This document shows positions 42,727 through 51,199 of a stretch of 64,000 nt of DNA, one piece after another; position 1 is the stretch's first letter, and every line of letters starts with the position of its first letter. Below the pieces are notes generated by a model. That model saw nothing but the letters and a program-made list of their open reading frames with translations. It did not search any database and was not told the origin of the DNA. This DNA comes from Microbacterium sp. LWH7-1.2 (GTDB taxonomy: Bacteria; Actinomycetota; Actinomycetes; Actinomycetales; Microbacteriaceae). Both the position numbers and the translations under genes were made by a program. The stretch covers positions 3,286,001 to 3,350,000 of the forward strand of contig NZ_CP151637.1 of assembly GCF_038397755.1 (NCBI RefSeq), written 5' to 3'.

Positions 42727-43494
42727 TCAGATGCCGGCGATGCGGTCGGCCATGAACTTGGCGCCGGCCGATGACGTCGCGCCGCCATCGACCGGGATCT
42801 CGGCGCCGGAGAGGTACGACGCCGCGTCCGACAGCAGGAACGCGACGGCCTCGGCGACCTCGTCGGCCCGACCGAGTCGCTCCAGCGGTGTGAGGGCGAG
42901 CTGCGCGGCGCGCATCGCCTCGGGCGCGTTCGCGGTCATCGGCGTCTCGATGAAGCCGGGGTGCACGACGTTGACACGGATGCCGCGTGGCCCCAGTTCG
43001 GTCGCGGCCACATGGGTGAGACCGCGAAGCCCCCACTTCGACGTCGTGTAGGCGACGGGGTAGTGCGCGTTGAGCGCCGCCGAGGAGCCGATGTTCACGA
43101 TCGACGAGCCGGAGCCCATCAGCGGCGCGAGCGCCTGGATGCCGAGCATCGGGCCGGTGAGATTGACCGCGAGCACCCGGTCCCAGTCCGCGCGCTCGAC
43201 CGCGCCCAGCCGCGCGCGGTGAGTGATGCCGGCGTTGTTCACGAGGCCACGGAGCGCCTCGCCGCCGAGCTGCTCCGCGAGGTGAGCCGTGAGCGCGGCC
43301 CAGTCGTTTTCGTTCGACACGTCGAGTCGCCGGTACTCAACGCCCGCGATCGGTGTTGCCGCAGCATCCGTCACATCCGTGGCGATGACGCGTGCTCCCG
43401 CCTGCGCCAGCACGCGCGCCTCGGCCGCGCCCTGGCCGCCGCCCGCCCCGGTGACGACGATCGTGCGTCCCTCGAGCCCCGGATACCTGTTCAT
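42727..43494 (-). CDS. Short-chain dehydrogenase/reductase (classical SDR)
   Basis: A 255-residue SDR with cofactor motif TGAGGGQGAAEA, the NNAG segment (VNNAGITH), and catalytic Ser/Tyr/Lys in NIGSSAALNAHYPVAYTTSK. The C terminus (YLSGAEIPVDGGATSSA) is typical of 3-oxoacyl/hydroxysteroid-like SDRs. TAGCGT ends six bases before the ATG on the minus strand, so the transcript is probably leaderless. It converges on the GMC gene. Substrate unknown. Confidence 0.92.
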   Translation of the reverse strand: MNRYPGLEGRTIVVTGAGGGQGAAEARVLAQAGARVIATDVTDAAATPIAGVEYRRLDVSNENDWAALTAHLAEQLGGEALRGLVNNAGITHRARLGAVERADWDRVLAVNLTGPMLGIQALAPLMGSGSSIVNIGSSAALNAHYPVAYTTSKWGLRGLTHVAATELGPRGIRVNVVHPGFIETPMTANAPEAMRAAQLALTPLERLGRADEVAEAVAFLLSDAASYLSGAEIPVDGGATSSAGAKFMADRIAGI

Positions 43495-43500
43495 GACGCG

Positions 43501-43506
43501 ACGCTA
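43501..43506 (-). promoter_or_regulatory. Leaderless -10 box TAGCGT of the SDR gene
   Basis: TAGCGT (minus strand) is followed by six bases and the ATG at 43494, so transcription should begin at the start codon. Confidence 0.6.
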
Positions 43507-43574
43507 GCCCGCCGCCCCGCGTGCGGGAACCGGCATCCGCTGATGCCGCGCATCGGCGTCGGCGAAGCGCCGAC

Positions 43575-45194
43575 TCAGCGCACTCCGCGCATCATCCTCA
43601 GCACGGGCTTGACCGAGGCGAGCAACGCCAGGCCGAGGACGATCGCGATGCCGCCGAGGATCGTGAAGTACGGCACTTCGTCCTCGGGGTTGTAGAACTG
43701 GGCGAGCCAGCCGGCGATCGCGGTGCCGAGGGCGATCGAGAGGAAGTAGAGCGCCACCATCTGGGTGTGGAACCGCTCGGGCGCGAGCTTCGTCGTCACG
43801 GAGAGCCCAGGGGGCGAGATGAACAGCTCGGCGATCGTGAAGACGAACAGGATCATCACGATGGCCATCAGCGGCGTCGAGTTCGGTGCACCGTTCGCCC
43901 AGGGGAGGAACAGCAGGAACGCGACGCCCATGATCATCGCGCCGAGCGAGAACTTCACCGGCGCCGACGGGGCGCGGTCGCCGAGCTTGGTCCAGATCGC
44001 CGCGAACACGCCGGAGAGGATGATGACGAAGATCGGGTTGATCGAGTTCACCCACGACACCGGCATCTCCCAGCCGAAGATCGTGCGGTCCAGCTGCTTG
44101 TCGGAGTAGATCGTCAGCACGGTGAACTGCTGCTGGTACAGCGACCAGAAGCCGACGTTCACGATGAACAGCGGAATGAACCCGATGACGCGGGAGCGGT
44201 CGTCGCCGGTGATCGCGCGCGAGGAGATGATCACGGAGAAGTAGGCGATCGCCGCGCCGAGCGTCACGAGGATGACGATGCCCGCGAGATTGTCGGCGCG
44301 GATCACACCGGTGAGCACCAGCACGACGATGAAGAGCAGTCCGGCGATGCCGATGCCGATCATCATGCCGCGGCGGTTCGCGGGGAGCGGGTTCGCGACG
44401 ACGCGTGACGAGGCAGGCAGCTGCTTGCGGCCGAAGGAGTACTGCGTGAGGCCGATCGCCATGCCGATCGCGGCCGCGCCGAAACCCCAGTGGAAGCCCA
44501 CGTTGCTCTGGAGGAACCCGGTGACGATCGGCCCGAGGAACGCGCCGAGGTTGATGCCGAGGTAGAACAGCGAGAAGCCGGCGTCGCGCCGGGGATCCTT
44601 CGCGGAGTACAGCGTGCCGACGACGGCGGTCGCGTTGGCCTTCAGCCCACCCGAACCGACGGCGACGAGGATGAGGCCGACGCCGAGTCCCCACACGCTC
44701 GGCAGCAGGGCCAACGCGATATGCCCGGCCATGATGACCCAGGCGCTGTAGAAGAGAACGCGCTCCGAGCCGAGGAGGCGGTCCGCCACCCACGCGCCGA
44801 GGATGGTCGAGAGGTATACGGTGCCGCCGTAGGCGCCGACGATGCCGGTCGCGGTGGCCTCCGGGATCCCGAGGCCGCCGTCCGCGACGGAGTAGTACAT
44901 GTAGATGAGCAGGATGCCCTGCATGCCGTAGAAGCTGAACCGCTCCCACATCTCCACGCCGAAGATGTGTGCGAGGGCCCACGGCTGACCGAAGAACCGG
45001 GTGTCGTGGTCGGCGCCGTCACTCGGGGCGGTGGTGCCCGCGGCATCCGTCCCGCTCGCTGCGGCGACCGTCCCGGTGCGCGTCGCGTCGGCCGCGGCGG
45101 TTGCGCCGTCGGGGGGCCCGACCGGGACCTGTTCGGGCTTGCGCTCGCCCCGCGTCGGATCCTCCCCCTGAAAGCCCTGATCACGCCCGTCCAT
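43575..45194 (-). CDS. POT/PTR-family proton-dependent peptide transporter
   Basis: A 539-residue membrane protein. After a hydrophilic N terminus of about 60 residues it has FGVEMWERFSFYGMQGILLIY, split here as the family's first helix with the ExxERF-like motif, then about 12-14 helices. LGINLGAFLGPIVTGFL and the FYLGIN segment match the PTR2 signature. It imports di- and tripeptides with protons. GGGAG lies before the ATG at 45194. It is unrelated to the sugar genes except by position. Confidence 0.92.
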   Translation of the reverse strand: MDGRDQGFQGEDPTRGERKPEQVPVGPPDGATAAADATRTGTVAAASGTDAAGTTAPSDGADHDTRFFGQPWALAHIFGVEMWERFSFYGMQGILLIYMYYSVADGGLGIPEATATGIVGAYGGTVYLSTILGAWVADRLLGSERVLFYSAWVIMAGHIALALLPSVWGLGVGLILVAVGSGGLKANATAVVGTLYSAKDPRRDAGFSLFYLGINLGAFLGPIVTGFLQSNVGFHWGFGAAAIGMAIGLTQYSFGRKQLPASSRVVANPLPANRRGMMIGIGIAGLLFIVVLVLTGVIRADNLAGIVILVTLGAAIAYFSVIISSRAITGDDRSRVIGFIPLFIVNVGFWSLYQQQFTVLTIYSDKQLDRTIFGWEMPVSWVNSINPIFVIILSGVFAAIWTKLGDRAPSAPVKFSLGAMIMGVAFLLFLPWANGAPNSTPLMAIVMILFVFTIAELFISPPGLSVTTKLAPERFHTQMVALYFLSIALGTAIAGWLAQFYNPEDEVPYFTILGGIAIVLGLALLASVKPVLRMMRGVR

Positions 45195-45313
45195 GCGCTC
45201 GCTCCCGTCGCCCCGGTAGAGGTCAGGCTAGCGATGGGCTGTGCGGGCGCGATAGACCCCGGCGCGCACGCCCGAGCGCCTCGTTCCGGACTCGGCGAGC
45301 CTGCAGCGGTCGT

Positions 45314-46687
45314 TCACTCCGGGAGGGACGGATGCCGCTCCTCGGGTGCGTGATGGCGCGGGATGAAGAGGGCGACGAGCAGCGCGACGAGGGCGGCGCC
45401 TCCCCCGAGGAGGAACGAGATGTGGAACGCCGCCGGCTCGGGAACGGGCACCCCGTCGATCTCGACCGCGAAGGTCGCCAGGACCGCGCCGACGACGGCC
45501 GCGGCGGTGCTCGTGCCGAGCGAGCGGAACAGCGCGTTGAGGCCGTTCGACGCGCCGGTCTCGGACTGCGGCACCGAGCGCATGATGAGCATCGGCATCG
45601 CGGCGTAGCCGAAACCGATGCCGAACCCGATGCCGATGTTCGCCACGAGGATCTGCCACACCTCGCTCGCGAACAGGAGCGTGAAGCCGTAGGTGACGAC
45701 GAGCGCCACGGCACCCACCACGAGGAGCAGCTGGGGTCCGACCGTGCGCGCGAGCCGGCCAGAGAACGGCGAGAGCACCATCATCACGAGGCCTGCCGGC
45801 ATCACGATGAGGCTCGCTGCCACGAGCGACAGACCGAATCCGCCGGCCGCGATCGGCAGCTCGAGCATCTGGGGGTAGATCACGTTCGACGCGAACAGCG
45901 AGAAGCCGAACGCGATCGACGCGAGGTTGGTGAGCAGCACCGGCCGGCGCGCCGCGACGCGGAGGTCGAGGAGCGGATCGGCGATGCGCAGCTCGTACCA
46001 GCCCCACAACAGCAGCACGGCGACGCCGCCGAGGCCGCAGGCGAGCACGGCGGGGGAGGTCCAGCCCCACTCGTTGCCGCGCGACACCGCGAGCAGCACG
46101 CCGACGAGGCCGACCGCGAGTCCGAGGGTTCCGACGTAGTCGAACTTCCCGCCTGTGCGCAGGGCGCTCACCGGCACGATCCACAGCACGAGCGCGAACA
46201 CGACCGCGCCGAGTGCCGCCGACGCCCAGAACAGCACGTGCCAGTCGCTGCGCTCGGTGATGAACGCGCTGACGGGCAGCCCGAGCGCCCCGCCCACGCC
46301 GAGTGTCGCGCTGATGAGGGCGATGGCCGAGTCGACCCTGTCCTCGTGCAGCACGTCGCGGAGGATCGAGATGCCGAGCGGGATCACGCCGGTCACGGCA
46401 CCCTGCAGCGTCCGTCCCACGATCACGCCGATGATGCCGGTGGATGCCGCGGCGATCACCGATCCCGCGACCAGCAGGGCGAGCAGCACGAGCACGATGC
46501 GCCGCTTGCCGTACATGTCGCCGAGGCGTCCGGCGATCGGCGTCATCACGGCGGCCGCCAGGAGGGTCGATGTGACGACCCACGCGGTGTCGTCGCGGCT
46601 GGCGTTCAGCAGCTCCGGCAGCTTCGACTGGATCGGCACGACCAGCGTGAACATGAACGACGACGCGAGACCCGCGATCGCCAGCAC
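45314..46687 (-). CDS. MFS transporter, DHA2 family, probably frameshifted at the 5' end
   Basis: The open frame gives 457 residues and about 13-14 helices (LVVPIQSKLPELL, LGDMYGKRRIVLV as motif A). The only in-frame start, GTG at 46687, falls inside helix 1. In-frame codons before it read TKTHPDASPGAIVAV, a normal N terminus without a start codon. An ATG at 46755 with TAGCCT six bases upstream is placed as a leaderless start, but lies in another frame. One extra base near 46726 (GAAG to GAAAG) would join the two. Either a 1-base assembly error or a true lesion. Confidence 0.75.
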   Translation of the reverse strand: MLAIAGLASSFMFTLVVPIQSKLPELLNASRDDTAWVVTSTLLAAAVMTPIAGRLGDMYGKRRIVLVLLALLVAGSVIAAASTGIIGVIVGRTLQGAVTGVIPLGISILRDVLHEDRVDSAIALISATLGVGGALGLPVSAFITERSDWHVLFWASAALGAVVFALVLWIVPVSALRTGGKFDYVGTLGLAVGLVGVLLAVSRGNEWGWTSPAVLACGLGGVAVLLLWGWYELRIADPLLDLRVAARRPVLLTNLASIAFGFSLFASNVIYPQMLELPIAAGGFGLSLVAASLIVMPAGLVMMVLSPFSGRLARTVGPQLLLVVGAVALVVTYGFTLLFASEVWQILVANIGIGFGIGFGYAAMPMLIMRSVPQSETGASNGLNALFRSLGTSTAAAVVGAVLATFAVEIDGVPVPEPAAFHISFLLGGGAALVALLVALFIPRHHAPEERHPSLPE

Positions 46688-46761
46688 CGCGACGATGGCG
46701 CCCGGCGAGGCATCCGGGTGAGTCTTCGTCTCGCGTCCTCGCCACCCGTACCCATCGGTTC

Positions 46762-46767
46762 AGGCTA
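46762..46767 (-). promoter_or_regulatory. Leaderless -10 box TAGCCT before the MFS gene
   Basis: TAGCCT on the minus strand lies six bases before the ATG at 46755. It marks the likely true start of the DHA2 transporter gene, out of frame with the main open frame. Confidence 0.5.
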
Positions 46768-46849
46768 TCGGGGCTGCACGCACCCGGCTCCGCGCGTCCC
46801 GCGTCCCCGACCATGCGTGATCGCGGTGAAAGGGACGTGGCCGGCGGAG

Positions 46850-46855
46850 TACCGT
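46850..46855 (+). promoter_or_regulatory. Leaderless -10 box TACCGT of the GNAT gene
   Basis: TACCGT, six bases, then ATG at 46862. No Shine-Dalgarno site is present, consistent with a leaderless mRNA. Confidence 0.55.
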
Positions 46856-46861
46856 GAGCAC

Positions 46862-47575
46862 ATGGCCGAGACCGCGACGCCGCCCGGCATCGACATCCGC
46901 TTCCTCGACACCGTCGAGGAGGTCCACCGCGCCTCGGCCGTGCTCTCCGAGGTATGGGGCGGGGACCGGGGCGGGATGCCGCCGAACCTGCTGCGTGCGC
47001 TCGCCCACGCCGGCAACTACGCGGTCGGCCTGTACGACGAGGACCGCATGGTCGGAGCATCCGTCGCGTTCTTCGCGGAGCCCGCGGCACGCTCGATGCA
47101 CAGCCACATCACCGGCGTGCTCTCCGACCACCAGTCGCAGGGACTCGGCCGGGTCCTGAAACGGCATCAGCAGGAGTGGGCGCTCGCCCGAGGCGTGGGC
47201 CACATCACGTGGACCTTCGACCCCCTCGTCGCCCGCAACGCCCACTTCAATCTGCGCGTGCTCGGCACCCGGGTCACCGAGTACCTCGTCAACCACTACG
47301 GGCCCATGGACGACGGCGTCAACCGCGGGGATGAAACCGACCGCATCATGGTGTCGTGGGCGCTCGCCGCGCCGCCGGCGCCCACCCCCGACGACGCGCG
47401 GGTGGTCGCGTCGGTCGAGATCCCGCACGATATCGAGACCCTCCGCAGTGAGACGCCGGTGGATGCTGCGGTCTGGCGCGCGCGCGTGCGCGAGCAGCTC
47501 GTCGGGCACCTCGCCGACGGCCTCGTCGTCGGCGGCTTCGACGACGCGCGCGGGTACCTGCTGGTCCGCCCCTGA
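46862..47575 (+). CDS. GNAT-family N-acyltransferase (COG3375-like)
   Basis: A 237-residue protein with a GNAT fold: IDIRFLDTVEEV, GASVAFFAEP, the acetyl-CoA loop SDHQSQGLGRVLKRHQ (Q-x-x-G-x-G/A type), and WTFDPLVARNAHFN, which is characteristic of the COG3375 group. Relatives are often encoded beside MenC/N-acylamino acid racemases and may acylate D-amino acids. Such a gene lies 2.4 kb away at 49944, so a joint role is possible. Start set by the leaderless -10 box. Confidence 0.85.
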   Translation: MAETATPPGIDIRFLDTVEEVHRASAVLSEVWGGDRGGMPPNLLRALAHAGNYAVGLYDEDRMVGASVAFFAEPAARSMHSHITGVLSDHQSQGLGRVLKRHQQEWALARGVGHITWTFDPLVARNAHFNLRVLGTRVTEYLVNHYGPMDDGVNRGDETDRIMVSWALAAPPAPTPDDARVVASVEIPHDIETLRSETPVDAAVWRARVREQLVGHLADGLVVGGFDDARGYLLVRP

Positions 47576-47576
47576 C

Positions 47577-47780
47577 CTACTCCTCCGGGTCGCGGGTGGG
47601 ATCGCCCGGCCGCACGTCGGCGTCGTCGCGGATGTCGATGCGGGTGACCCCGTCACGATGTGTGACATCGATGCGCGGTTCCGCGTCGGACTCCACGGAG
47701 TTCGGCGCCGAGGTCAGCTGATCGCGCCGCTTCTCCTCGTCGGTCATGCCGGTGCTGTCGGTCTCGTTCTCGCGGTCCAT
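47577..47780 (-). CDS. Small acidic protein of unknown function
   Basis: A 67-residue hydrophilic protein rich in Asp, Glu, Arg and Thr, with no membrane segment and no Cys. The core IDVTHRDGVTRIDIRDDADV may form short strands. It begins two bases after the SDR stop on the same strand, with AAGGGATGAGG before the ATG. The coupling suggests a real gene. Function not recognised. Confidence 0.6.
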   Translation of the reverse strand: MDRENETDSTGMTDEEKRRDQLTSAPNSVESDAEPRIDVTHRDGVTRIDIRDDADVRPGDPTRDPEE

Positions 47781-47782
47781 CC

Positions 47783-48589
47783 TCATCCCTTCCGCCACTC
47801 GTCGCTCTTCAGGTGCGAGCCCGCCTGCGGGCCCATCAGCAGCATGCCGCCGTCGACGCTCCAGCTCGCGCCGGTGACGTAGCTGGCGGCCGGCGAGGCG
47901 AGGAAGGCGACGACGGCCGCGATCTCCTCGGGCTTGCCGGGGCGTCCGAGCGGTATGCCCGGCCGATGCGTGCGCTCCGCGTCTTCGGATTCCTGGTTCG
48001 TCAGGGGAGTCGCGATCTCGCCGGGGGCGACCGCGTTCACCGTGATCGCGTGCTCGCCGAGCTCCTGCGCCATCGTCTCGACGAGACCGCCGAGCCCGTG
48101 CTTGGCGGCGACGTAGGCCGCAGACCCGACGCGCGGCTGCGTCTCGTGCACGCTCGTGATCGCGATGAGCCGCCCGCCCCGGCCCGCGCTGACCATGTGG
48201 CGGGCCGCCGCCTGGAGCCCGGCGAAGGCGCCGTCCAGGTTCAGCGCGATGATCCCGCGCCAGTCCTCGATCGACACGTCGAGGAACGGCCCGCCGGCTC
48301 CGCCGCCGGCGTTGTTGACGAACACGTCGAGGCCGCCGAGACGCTCGGCGAGGTCGTCGACGACGCCGCCGACCTCGTCGAGCGCGGTGGCGTCGAAGCG
48401 CGTCACCTCGGCGTTGCGTCCACGCTCGCGGACGGCGTCGGCGGTCTGCTGCGCGCCCCCCTCGTCGCTGTGCCAGGTGATGCCGACGTCGAGGCCTGCA
48501 TCGGCGAGGGCGAGGGCGGTCGCCTGTCCGATGCCAGAGTCCGCGGCGGTCACGATCGCGCGTCTCGGGGTGAAGTCGAAGGTGTCCAT
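47783..48589 (-). CDS. Short-chain dehydrogenase/reductase
   Basis: A 268-residue SDR with TAADSGIGQATALALADAG as cofactor site (the usual TGxxxGIG is changed to TAADSGIG), NNAGGGAGG, and the catalytic ITSVHE...YVAAKHG with Ser, Tyr and Lys. YVTGASWSVDGGMLLMGPQ is the standard C-terminal segment. TAGCGT lies six bases before the ATG, so the mRNA is probably leaderless. General redox function; substrate unknown. Confidence 0.92.
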   Translation of the reverse strand: MDTFDFTPRRAIVTAADSGIGQATALALADAGLDVGITWHSDEGGAQQTADAVRERGRNAEVTRFDATALDEVGGVVDDLAERLGGLDVFVNNAGGGAGGPFLDVSIEDWRGIIALNLDGAFAGLQAAARHMVSAGRGGRLIAITSVHETQPRVGSAAYVAAKHGLGGLVETMAQELGEHAITVNAVAPGEIATPLTNQESEDAERTHRPGIPLGRPGKPEEIAAVVAFLASPAASYVTGASWSVDGGMLLMGPQAGSHLKSDEWRKG

Positions 48590-48595
48590 GCCCCG

Positions 48596-48601
48596 ACGCT
48601 A
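48596..48601 (-). promoter_or_regulatory. Leaderless -10 box TAGCGT of the SDR gene at 47783
   Basis: Minus-strand TAGCGT, spacer CGGGGC, then ATG at 48589. Confidence 0.6.
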
Positions 48602-48738
48602 CGGACGGGGCCGCGAACGGCCGACGGGGTTGCCATTCCCCGGCCGACCGCCTAAGCGCCCGCGCAGCATTCCTGCCGAGTCGCACGGATCACCTGCCAT
48701 TGTGCGGATCATCCCGCAGGCGACGGATGCTGCGCCCC

Positions 48739-48744
48739 TACGCT
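48739..48744 (+). promoter_or_regulatory. Leaderless -10 box TACGCT of the cyclase gene
   Basis: TACGCT, spacer GACCGC, then ATG at 48751, which selects this start over an open frame that continues upstream. Confidence 0.6.
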
Positions 48745-48750
48745 GACCGC

Positions 48751-49668
48751 ATGCCCGAGTACCGCGCCCACTTCGACTTCGACATCCGCTTCGCCAACGG
48801 CGGCGGCCTCGCCGGCACGGGCTTCCGCCTCGACCTTCCCGCCGCCGACGCGACGGAGGACGAGGTCGCCCGCCTGTTGATCACCCACCTCGGGCTGGCG
48901 CTCGTCGACGAGGTGGAGCTGCGGGGTCTCCGCATCGTCGAGGAGCCGCACCGTGGCAGCAGGGGAGTGGATGCCGCGTCCTCGGCGACCGGCGCGACGC
49001 GCGTGGTCGATCTCAGCCACCCCATCCGCGCCGGGCTCGTGACGTACCCCGGCCTTCCCGCGCCGACCATCACGCCGCACCTCACCCGCGAGGACTCCCG
49101 CGCCCGGTACGCCCCGGGCACGGAGTTCGCGATGGACGTCATCCACATGATCGGGAACACCGGCACCTACCTCGACTCGCCGTTCCACCGGTACGCCGAC
49201 GGCAGTGACCTGGCGGGCCTCGACCTCTCGTCGCTCGTGGGCCTACGCGCCGAGGTGTTCCACCTCGAGGACGCGTGGGACACCTCGCGCCGAGGCATCC
49301 GTTCCGCCACGCTCGCCGATCGCGACGTGCGCGGCGCGGCCGTCCTGCTGCACACCGGGTGGGACCGCTGGTTCGGGCAGCCCGAGTACGGCGTCGGCGC
49401 GCCGTTCCTGACGGGCGAGGCCGCGCAGTGGCTCATCGACGCCGGCGTGGTGCTCGTCGGCATCGACTCGGTGAACATCGATGACACCGAGTCCGGCGGC
49501 GAGCGGCCGGCGCACTCGCTGCTGCTCGGGGCGGGCGTGCACGTCGTGGAGCACCTGACGAACCTCGGATCCCTGCCGCCGCGCGGCGCCCGGTTCACCG
49601 CCGCCCCGCCGGCGGTCGAGGGATTCGGCACGTTCCCGGTGCGCGCCTTCGCCGAGCTCCCCGCCTGA
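48751..49668 (+). CDS. Cyclase/kynurenine formamidase-like protein with extra N-terminal domain
   Basis: A 305-residue protein. Residues 1-68 form a small alpha/beta domain (YRAHFDFDIRFANGGGLAG, LLITHLGLALVDEVEL) not part of the cyclase fold. Residues 84-305 are the cyclase domain: VVDLSHPIRAGLVTYPG, the metal-site segment HMIGNTGTYLDSPFHRY, and GIDSVNIDD. It hydrolyses an amide or lactone. It is distant from the cyclase at 35151, which has another metal-site variant. The fused domain could bind a partner or a second substrate; this is a guess. Confidence 0.87.
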   Translation: MPEYRAHFDFDIRFANGGGLAGTGFRLDLPAADATEDEVARLLITHLGLALVDEVELRGLRIVEEPHRGSRGVDAASSATGATRVVDLSHPIRAGLVTYPGLPAPTITPHLTREDSRARYAPGTEFAMDVIHMIGNTGTYLDSPFHRYADGSDLAGLDLSSLVGLRAEVFHLEDAWDTSRRGIRSATLADRDVRGAAVLLHTGWDRWFGQPEYGVGAPFLTGEAAQWLIDAGVVLVGIDSVNIDDTESGGERPAHSLLLGAGVHVVEHLTNLGSLPPRGARFTAAPPAVEGFGTFPVRAFAELPA

Positions 49669-49739
49669 CGTCGGCCGCCGCACGGCGCAGGTATCACCGG
49701 CGGCACCGCGGGCTCTTCTCAGGGGAACGAGGAGGAATC

Positions 49740-49904
49740 ATGCGCGAGCACATCGAGACCCTGATCGTCGCCCTGGGCGACGCGATGCGGGCAACGGCGC
49801 ACCACGCGGCGCCCATCGAACCACGAAGCCGACGGCCGCGGGTCGCCCGGTCGACGTACGTCCCGGTGCTCCGCGACGCCGCGACGGCTCGCTTCGCGCA
49901 CTGA
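49740..49904 (+). CDS. Small basic protein, 54 residues, unknown
   Basis: ATG preceded by the strong site GAGGAGGAATC. The product starts MREHIETLIVALGDAMRATA, probably a helix, followed by a basic region (EPRSRRPRVARSTYVPVLRD). No family recognised. The Shine-Dalgarno strength is the main support, and it is notable in a stretch where the neighbours look leaderless. Confidence 0.5.
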   Translation: MREHIETLIVALGDAMRATAHHAAPIEPRSRRPRVARSTYVPVLRDAATARFAH

Positions 49905-49931
49905 CCGCCTCGCTCCGTCGCCGGCCGGGCG

Positions 49932-49937
49932 TACGCT
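49932..49937 (+). promoter_or_regulatory. Leaderless -10 box TACGCT of the menC-like gene
   Basis: TACGCT, spacer GAGCGC, ATG at 49944. Confidence 0.6.
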
Positions 49938-49943
49938 GAGCGC

Positions 49944-51077
49944 ATGCCCATCGCCCGGCCGTCGGCATCCGTCACCCTCGAAGGATTCGAGCTGCGAGTG
50001 CTGCACCTGCCGCTCGTCGCCCCGTTCACGACGTCGTTCGGCACCGAGACGGTGCGTGAGGTCATCGTGGTGCGGGCGCTCACCGCCGACGGTGAGGGCT
50101 GGGGCGAGATCGTGACGCAGGCCGATCCGCTCTACTCGAGCGAGTACACGCAGGGCGCATGGGATGTCGCGTTGCGCTTCCTCGCGCCCGCCCTCCTCGA
50201 CCGGGAGCGGCTCGCCCCCGAGGAGGTCGCGGGCGTGCTCGAGCCCTTCAAGGGCCATCGCATGGCCAAGGCCGGACTCGAGCTCGCCGTGCTCGACGCC
50301 GCCCTCCGTGCGGAGGGCCGCAGCTTCGGCGAGTACGCGGGGGCGGTGCGCGACCGCGTGCCGAGCGGGGTGTCGGTCGGCATCCAGCGCGACCCCGCGG
50401 CTCTCGTCGAGACCGTGCGCGGTTACCTCGACGAGGGCTACGTGCGCATCAAGATCAAGATCAAGCCCGGTCGCGACGTCGGCGACACGGCGGCGGTGCG
50501 CGACGCCTTCGGTGCGATCCCGCTGCAGGTGGACGCGAACTCCGCCTTCACGATGGCGGATGCCGACACCCTGGCCGAGCTCGACCGCTTCGACCTGCTC
50601 CTCATCGAGCAGCCGCTGCAGGAGGACGATCTCGTCGACCACGCGACGCTGGCTCGGCGACTCCGCACCCCCGTCTGCCTCGACGAGTCCATCGTGTCCG
50701 ACAAGGCGGCGGCCGACGCGCTCGCGCTGGGCTCGGCATCCGTCATCAACATCAAGGCGGGCCGGGTCGGCGGGTACGTCGAGGCGGTCAAGATCCACGA
50801 CCGGTGCCTCGCGGCCGGCGTGCCGGTGTGGTGCGGCGGCATGCTCGAGACGGGCATCGGCCGCGCGGCGAACGCGGCCCTCGCGGCACTGCCCGGCTTC
50901 ACGCTGCCGGGCGACGTGTCGGCGTCGGCTCGCTTCTACACCCGCGACATCGTGACCGAGCCGGCGGTGCTCGAAGACGGCCACGTGCGCGTGCCGATCG
51001 GCCACGGCCTCGGTGTCGACATCGACCCGGTCGCGCTCGAGGACTTCACCGTCGTCCGCGAGACGCTGACCCGCTGA
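49944..51077 (+). CDS. menC: o-Succinylbenzoate synthase / N-acylamino acid racemase (enolase superfamily)
   Basis: A 377-residue enolase-superfamily enzyme of the MenC type 2/NSAR group. The KIKIK run covers Lys170-Lys174 with the catalytic Lys-x-Lys; metal ligands are Asp197 (DANSAF), Glu222 (IEQPL) and Asp247 (CLDESI); the second catalytic base is Lys271 (NIKAGRVGG). WCGGMLETGIGRAAN closes the site. In menaquinone synthesis it dehydrates SHCHC to o-succinylbenzoate; many relatives racemise N-succinylamino acids as well. No other men genes are near, and a GNAT gene is at 46862, so the racemase role is possible. Confidence 0.85.
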   Translation: MPIARPSASVTLEGFELRVLHLPLVAPFTTSFGTETVREVIVVRALTADGEGWGEIVTQADPLYSSEYTQGAWDVALRFLAPALLDRERLAPEEVAGVLEPFKGHRMAKAGLELAVLDAALRAEGRSFGEYAGAVRDRVPSGVSVGIQRDPAALVETVRGYLDEGYVRIKIKIKPGRDVGDTAAVRDAFGAIPLQVDANSAFTMADADTLAELDRFDLLLIEQPLQEDDLVDHATLARRLRTPVCLDESIVSDKAAADALALGSASVINIKAGRVGGYVEAVKIHDRCLAAGVPVWCGGMLETGIGRAANAALAALPGFTLPGDVSASARFYTRDIVTEPAVLEDGHVRVPIGHGLGVDIDPVALEDFTVVRETLTR

Positions 51078-51114
51078 GCCCGCGCCCGCCCATGCCCGTC
51101 CCTTCCCGAGCGCG

Positions 51115-51199
51115 GACCGTTCTCAGGATCGACGGTGGCTGGATGCGGCGACCCGCCGCATGCGCGAGGTCGAAGCGTCAGTCGGTCCTGCGAACGGTC
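51115..51199. repeat. Dispersed palindromic repeat, copy 1
   Basis: GACCGTTCTCAGGATCGAC at 51115 and GTCGGTCCTGCGAACGGTC at 51181-51199 are imperfect inverted arms (17 of 19 pair) about 47 bases apart. The same arm sequence, with small changes, forms copy 2 at 61829-61911. The start codon and first ~19 codons of the gene at 51143 lie within it. Confidence 0.7.

Noticed and set aside
1..43500. Mobile genomic island
   Set aside because: No integrase, transposase, tRNA-flanked end or change in base composition is visible; codon use is like the flanking housekeeping genes.
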